Of a stretch of 64,000 nt of DNA, positions 59,797 through 64,000 are shown one piece after another (position 1 is the first letter of the stretch; each line of letters opens with the position of its first letter). Below the pieces are notes generated by a model that was not told the origin of the DNA, did not search any database, and saw nothing but the letters and a program-made list of their open reading frames with translations. Source of the stretch: Sphagnum compactum (lineage: Eukaryota; Bryophyta; Sphagnopsida; Sphagnales); NCBI GenBank assembly GCA_965153455.1, contig OZ234499.1, forward strand, positions 2,653,731 to 2,717,730, read 5' to 3'. The position numbers and the translations under genes are program-made.

Positions 59797-60992
59797 TGTC
59801 ATGCCTGTATGCATGGCCTCATACATGACGGCTGGTATGCCTTTTAGGGATAATGTACATTCTTAGGTTACTGTACGCTATTAGGTGTTTTAGGGTTATG
59901 GCTTGTTTAGGGTTTCAGCTTGTTGGCGGCTGTATAAAAGGCCAAACTCTTCCCTTCTTTTGTTAGTTTGTCTAGAATTCCTTTATCAGGGAGAGTTTTC
60001 TCCATAGTCAGATTGGATTTCTAGATGCTCATGGCGGTTATTACACGGCCATCGTTTACATACACTACGTTTTTTTTCCTTCTTTGCAATTTAATTCTAG
60101 AAAATTTCCTTTCTGTCACTTAATGTTGAAAGCAGCAGATTTTTCTTAGTTTTTTTTTGAGTTTATTGGGTTTCTTTGGTTTCTTTTGCTGCTAGTGTTG
60201 TTGTTTTTATTGTTGCTACTCTCAAACTTTCAGTTGTTGTGTCAATGTATGAGGCTGCCACTTTTGAAGAGAAGACTGAACGAACTCCTACTACTCAATT
60301 GTTTGCTCATGCGTTGCCTTCGTTTGAACTAGCTACCTCTGATTTGGACTTATCTGATTCTTCAACATCGCCATCATCCTCCTCATCGTCATTTTGCTTC
60401 TGTTTGTATGCTACCATGGTCTTCACATATTCTGACTTCTTTTGTGTAGCCTTGTTAATGAGCTCCATTCTTGCTTTTGTGTTTTTCATCATGACGAGGC
60501 CTGAAGAATCGTGAGTCGCAACGTAGCCGATCCGAGGTAGGAGAACAAGGGCTGTGTATTGGGGTTGAAGCAACAACATGAATAAAACAACAACACAACG
60601 AGTGAGGGTTTGTTAAATGCAAGCGCTCAAGTGTTTGTGTGAGCTTGCGTCTAATGGCGTGGTCGTCCGCCATCGCTAGAGAGCTCGCGTCCAGCACTGT
60701 GGTTGTCGCGTTGTCGTCTATTGTGGTCGTTGCGTCACAGCAGTTGTCGCACTGCCGCAATCGCCAACCGCCGCATTGTCAACCGTCGCGTTGTTGGCCG
60801 CTACATCGCTAGTCATTGCAATTGACATTCGTCTGATTTCCGTCCAACTTTCGTCTGATTTTCATTCGATGTTCGTCCATAGACGTCCATCCACCAACGT
60901 TCGTCCGTCGTCGTTCATCCTCATCAACGCACCGTATTTTTCAAACCGTACATTGTGTTAAAACTTTATAGCTAGTGCTTTATATTGCTACA
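59797..60992 (+). mobile_element. Putative 5' LTR of the methyltransferase-bearing gypsy element
   Basis: The block starts TGTCATGCCTGTATGCATGG and ends ATTGCTACA, consistent with TG...CA LTR ends. A TATA box (TATAAAAG, 59,933-59,940) sits where U3 should drive transcription. A candidate primer-binding match GGTATCA occurs near 61,060. The 3' LTR is outside the window, so the borders are unproven. ORFs inside it (60,176-60,514 and others) are treated as chance. Confidence 0.4.
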
Positions 60993-61199
60993 AAATTTTG
61001 GGGCATGGGACAACACCATGTCCTTGGATGATGAAAGCACTACCACTCAGCTAAAGCCAAGGTATCAATTACAAATTAACACAAAATCATTTGAACCAAT
61101 TTCTTTGAGCTCACGATTTTCATGACGATACCATCAAGCGTCTATAGCGCCACCGTCATCCAGTACAACTCTTACCAGGAATTCAAGTTCAGGTTACAC

Positions 61200-62272
61200 T
61201 ACATCAACGGTACATCAGAGTCCATTTGGAGGGGTTAAGCAGTGGGGTACACTTGTTGCCGCACCTGCTTTCACACCATCACCGTATATTCCACTTCAAG
61301 CCGTTACTTCTACACCAATATACACCATGGAGGTCAGTAGACCCTCTGGGAGAATTGAGAAGTCAGCGGAAGGCCAAGTATCATTTCTTTGAAGGAATTC
61401 AAAGCAACTTTCTCAACTGTGGTTTGTGAATTAAAGCTCAAGTATGGCGCTAATTACACCAAGGCGTTCGCATTCAAACAACTGGCCCATTATGTGCACT
61501 ATGAGGCATTGGAGCTCAATGAACAACATTCTCCGAAGATTTTGGGCATCACTGATATCCTTAATCCAACTTATGCCACAGCTATTGCCATCACCTCTCA
61601 AGCTGCACTACAAGCTGCCATTGCACATCATGGGACTGTGCCCAATAATCTAGATTTGGTACCTACTTCAATAAACTTTTCTCCTCAACAACTCATTGTT
61701 ACCACCGCAAACATTCCTCCCAACATCGATGCACCAACTTTTGCTGATCCAGTGGGGGAATTCTTTCGAGTTCTTGAGCTGGAATTTCCAATTAAAAGTT
61801 CTGAAAAAAACTTGAGGCATTGCAGCTCACCACTTCCTCTCGACAGAAAGATGAAACCCTCAAGATGCTTTACAGGAGGCTTTTCAAACTCAAAGAGGAT
61901 ACTTAGAGCATCACAGACCCGGAAGCTGCCCATCGATATTTTCATTCATTGGAAGGTACTCCGACACTCCATGCGTAGGTTTTGCAACGGGTTTTTGCAG
62001 AATTTGGAGACTTGTACACTTTGTTGGATGTGTACAACATTTCTGAAAAGTTGGAACTTGCACATGCACACTATGAGGCTAATACTATGTGGCCTCCATC
62101 ACGTTCAAAACCTCAACCTCCACCAGTTGTGCCAACCAGATCATCACATTCTTTAAAGGTTAAAGCAGTGCACTCGGTTGCACCCATCCCACTTTCTTGA
62201 AACTATTGTGGCAATCCTGCCCACAAAGCTAGTGAGTGTAACATTCCTTTAGAGGATCTCTTTTGTGGGCAT
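61200..62272 (+). pseudogene. Gag of the gypsy element with CCHC zinc knuckle, decayed
   Basis: Gag-like reading moves between frames: YTMEVSRPSGRIEKSAEGQV (about 61,320), KEFKATFSTVVCELKLKYG (61,392 on), ADPVGEFFRVLELEFP (61,740), LKMLYRRLFKLKED (about 61,860), VFAEFGDLYTLLDVYNISEK (61,988 on). This helical text precedes a zinc knuckle at 62,198-62,239: NYCGNPAHKASEC, in C-x2-C-x4-H-x4-C spacing except that the first Cys position is TGA. Gag would form the particle and bind RNA. Stops and at least two frame shifts make it non-functional. Confidence 0.65.
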
Positions 62273-62640
62273 GTGTACTACCGAGTGGATTGGGAGACTA
62301 ATGGCCACCAACTGGGATACATACCCCTTGATTTACATGGGAACCATAGTCCTATGGCTCACCATTGTATGCTCAAGGAAGCACACACCATTTCCTACAT
62401 CCAACAAGCTAGCCACGAGTGGATAGAGGGAGATGAAGAGGAGATAGCTTACGCCCAAGCTACTGAAAGCTTGAGGGTGGTTCCTATTGACATTCAACAT
62501 GGACCAGAGGTTTTACAGAGGTTCAAAGCAACCCACAAGCCCTTGGTCAAAGCTCTATCTAGTTTTGAGAACATGGAAAACCATGGCGAACCAATCAAGC
62601 CACCACTTCGTCAACTAATCACCTGGACACCGCCTAAGGA
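62273..62640 (+). pseudogene. Linker between gag and methyltransferase, open frame
   Basis: The frame from 62,273 (continuous with 62,201 after the knuckle) stays open into the methyltransferase domain. Text such as VYYRVDWETNGHQLGYIPLD and acidic EWIEGDEEEIAYAQ has no motif I recognise. It may be a targeting or capsid-associated region specific to this element lineage. It has no protease DTG/DSG signature. Confidence 0.5.
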
Positions 62641-63590
62641 GGGGATTACATTACTAGAGCTCTTTGGTGGTATTGGTACAGGTCTCAAAACCCTACTACA
62701 GTCAGGGATGGTGGTTCAGAGGTATTTCTATGTAGACATTGATCCTATTGCAAGGCAAGTGGCGGCATCGAAAATGATGGAGCTCACAGCCAGATTTCCA
62801 CAACAGTTTACAACCACCGCATGGAAGGCCAGTTTCACTTTCTTGCCCTTTGACATATAATTAATTTAGAAGAAGCATATGGAATAACTTGGCCTCGTGG
62901 ATCTCATCATTTTAGGTTGGGAGTGTAAAGGATTTTCAACAGTTGGATTTGGAAAAGGCTTGAATGACACAAGATCTGGTCTTTTCATGAACATGGTATG
63001 ATTGATCACCTAGGCTCAATCCATTTTTCCTATGCTTGGTTTGAGAACACCCCTTCTTAGCTTGACCAGAGGGAGAAAGTCCAGGAGCACTATACACTGG
63101 TTAAGCATTACCTTGGAAAGCCGCTCCTACTCGATGCAACACAATGTGGTTCCTATGCGCACCGACTACGCCATTAGTGGACTAACCTTACACCACTCTC
63201 ACTTCTGTAATTGGTTCTGAGATACACCATCAAAGACCCAACCTGCAAGTTTTTCACATATTGGATGATTAGAGCTCCTGCCAACTAGTTATAAAGCAAG
63301 AGAAACCTCCTTGGCTTCCTGCGAACACAATAGGAAAACCAAGAGGTGCTTGGCCCACCTTTGTCTCCTTCCTAGGAGCACACGCCTTTCAGGGCCATGG
63401 ATCAGGCCTGGTGTATCATCATGCTTCAACCACTTAGGATGAACCAAGCCCAAAAGAAAGAGAAAGGGTTATGGGGTTCCAAATTGGCACTACTAGTCAT
63501 ACTAAGGTGACTAGATTGGAGTGTAACGCTCTATTGGGGAGAGGCATGGACCTGAACTCCCTTACATGGTTATTGGTAACCTGTGTACTC
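62641..63590 (+). pseudogene. C5 cytosine DNA methyltransferase domain (DNMT3-like), decayed
   Basis: Motifs in canonical order: I, LLELFGGIGTGLKTLL (62,651 on; SAM binding); II-like, YVDIDPIARQVA (62,729 on); IV, DLIILGWECKGFSTVGFG with the catalytic Cys codon at 62,924-62,926; VI, ENTP (63,042); VIII, QCGSYAHRLRH-W-TNL (63,142 on); IX/X, MGFQIGTTSHTKVTRLE and ALLGRGMDLNS (63,471-63,588). The last resembles the DNMT3 C-terminus (a MxR/LARxxLLGRSW pattern) and the order is not permuted as in plant DRM enzymes. WEC replaces the usual PC at motif IV. Stops at 62,858, 62,867, 62,885, 62,999, 63,011, 63,058 and 63,175, plus frame changes near 63,020 and between 63,190 and 63,470, inactivate it. 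It lies in the same orientation as gag and RT. Confidence 0.8.
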
Positions 63591-64000
63591 TTTCAAATGT
63601 ACACAACACCAGCACTGATTCAATCAGCTTACAGTTCTGGCAATGCGACTACATGGCACTCGGACCAAGTACACTTGCATATGTTCAACACTCTACACTT
63701 CACTCTTAGTGTTGGAGGGGGGAAGGTATGTAATTTGATTCAAGTTGTTTTTAATACACCTGGAGGTACATCAGCTTGTGGAGAAACAATTACAACCTTC
63801 TACGAATCTGCGCAGTTGATAGTGGAGAACCCAATACACTAGGTTTTTTAAACACACTTTCCAACTCCATTCCATGTGTTTCCAACTACCCTTTCGTTAT
63901 GGGGAACCAACTCACCAAGAAGGAGATAGACCAGGTCACAGACTTACTACTTAAGTATGAGAATGTGTTCGCATTCTCAATGAAAGACTTAGGTAGGTGT
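63591..64000 (+). pseudogene. Pol of the gypsy element, start of reverse transcriptase (partial)
   Basis: After the methyltransferase the frame runs through FNTPGGTSACGETITTFYES to a stop at 63,840-63,842. In another frame NYPFVMGNQLTKKEIDQVTD and KYENVFAFSMKDLGRC (63,899-64,000) give the conserved entry to Ty3/gypsy reverse transcriptase (the 'VFAFS-DLG' block). The catalytic YxDD lies beyond the window. Confidence 0.75.

Larger units (their letters stand above)
59797..64000 (+). mobile_element. Ty3/gypsy retrotransposon carrying a DNA methyltransferase (partial)
   Basis: Order in the window: putative LTR, gag-like region (61,200-62,200), CCHC knuckle (62,198-62,239), linker, C5-methyltransferase domain (62,640-63,590), and the start of reverse transcriptase (63,900 onward). 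The rest of pol and the 3' LTR should lie to the right. Multiple frame shifts and stops show this copy is dead. I found no aspartic-protease motif between gag and RT. Confidence 0.75.

Noticed and set aside
60176-60514. 112-codon ORF inside the putative LTR
   Set aside because: Low-complexity serine run and no motif; position fits the LTR/leader better.
1-64000. CRISPR arrays, bacterial operons, phage or rRNA genes
   Set aside because: Introns, plant transposons and eukaryotic gene structure throughout; no regular spacer arrays or rRNA-like sequence seen.

Overview
The window looks like nuclear DNA from a land plant with a large, repeat-rich, AT-rich genome. Canonical GT-AG introns split the genes, the mobile elements are plant types (Ty3/gypsy, LINE, and Tourist, Mutator, hAT and CACTA-type MITEs), and a piece of chloroplast psbB is embedded near 36.8 kb. 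The psbB peptide reads like bryophyte or fern CP47, so a non-seed plant (fern or similar) is my best guess. I cannot name the species.

Three host genes can be assembled, all on the minus strand. (1) 34-4196: a roughly 660-residue protein with one N-terminal membrane segment and long coiled coils, in 10 exons whose phases all agree. (2) 15824-19461: a 224-residue 'pathogen-related protein' (NTF2-like fold family) in six phase-consistent exons, followed at 11.8-13.8 kb by a tandemly duplicated, broken copy. (3) 44215-47750: a 968-residue, low-complexity, probably nuclear protein in two exons. A TM9/nonaspanin pseudogene lies at 39.9-40.8 kb and a decayed unidentified coding region at 41.3-42.5 kb.

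Most of the rest is transposon-derived. MITEs can be delimited by terminal inverted repeats and target duplications at 1.8, 8.2, 14.2, 17.2, 26.5 and 53.6 kb; one splits a duplicated exon, one sits in an intron, and one is nested in a dead LINE. LINE remnants lie at 26.2-28.0 and 37.5 kb. A 5'-truncated LINE with a fully open reverse-transcriptase frame lies at 51.7-53.3 kb. Foldback elements, minisatellites and dispersed non-coding repeats fill much of the remainder; several 1-3 kb stretches show nothing I can interpret.

The most striking object is at the right edge (about 59.8 kb to beyond 64 kb): a decayed Ty3/gypsy retrotransposon in which a complete C5 cytosine DNA methyltransferase domain of DNMT3-like motif order (I, IV, VI, VIII, IX/X) lies between the gag zinc knuckle and the reverse transcriptase. 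A retroelement carrying its own methyltransferase could act on host or self silencing. This copy is inactive: many stop codons fit C-to-T change, and there are at least two frame shifts.
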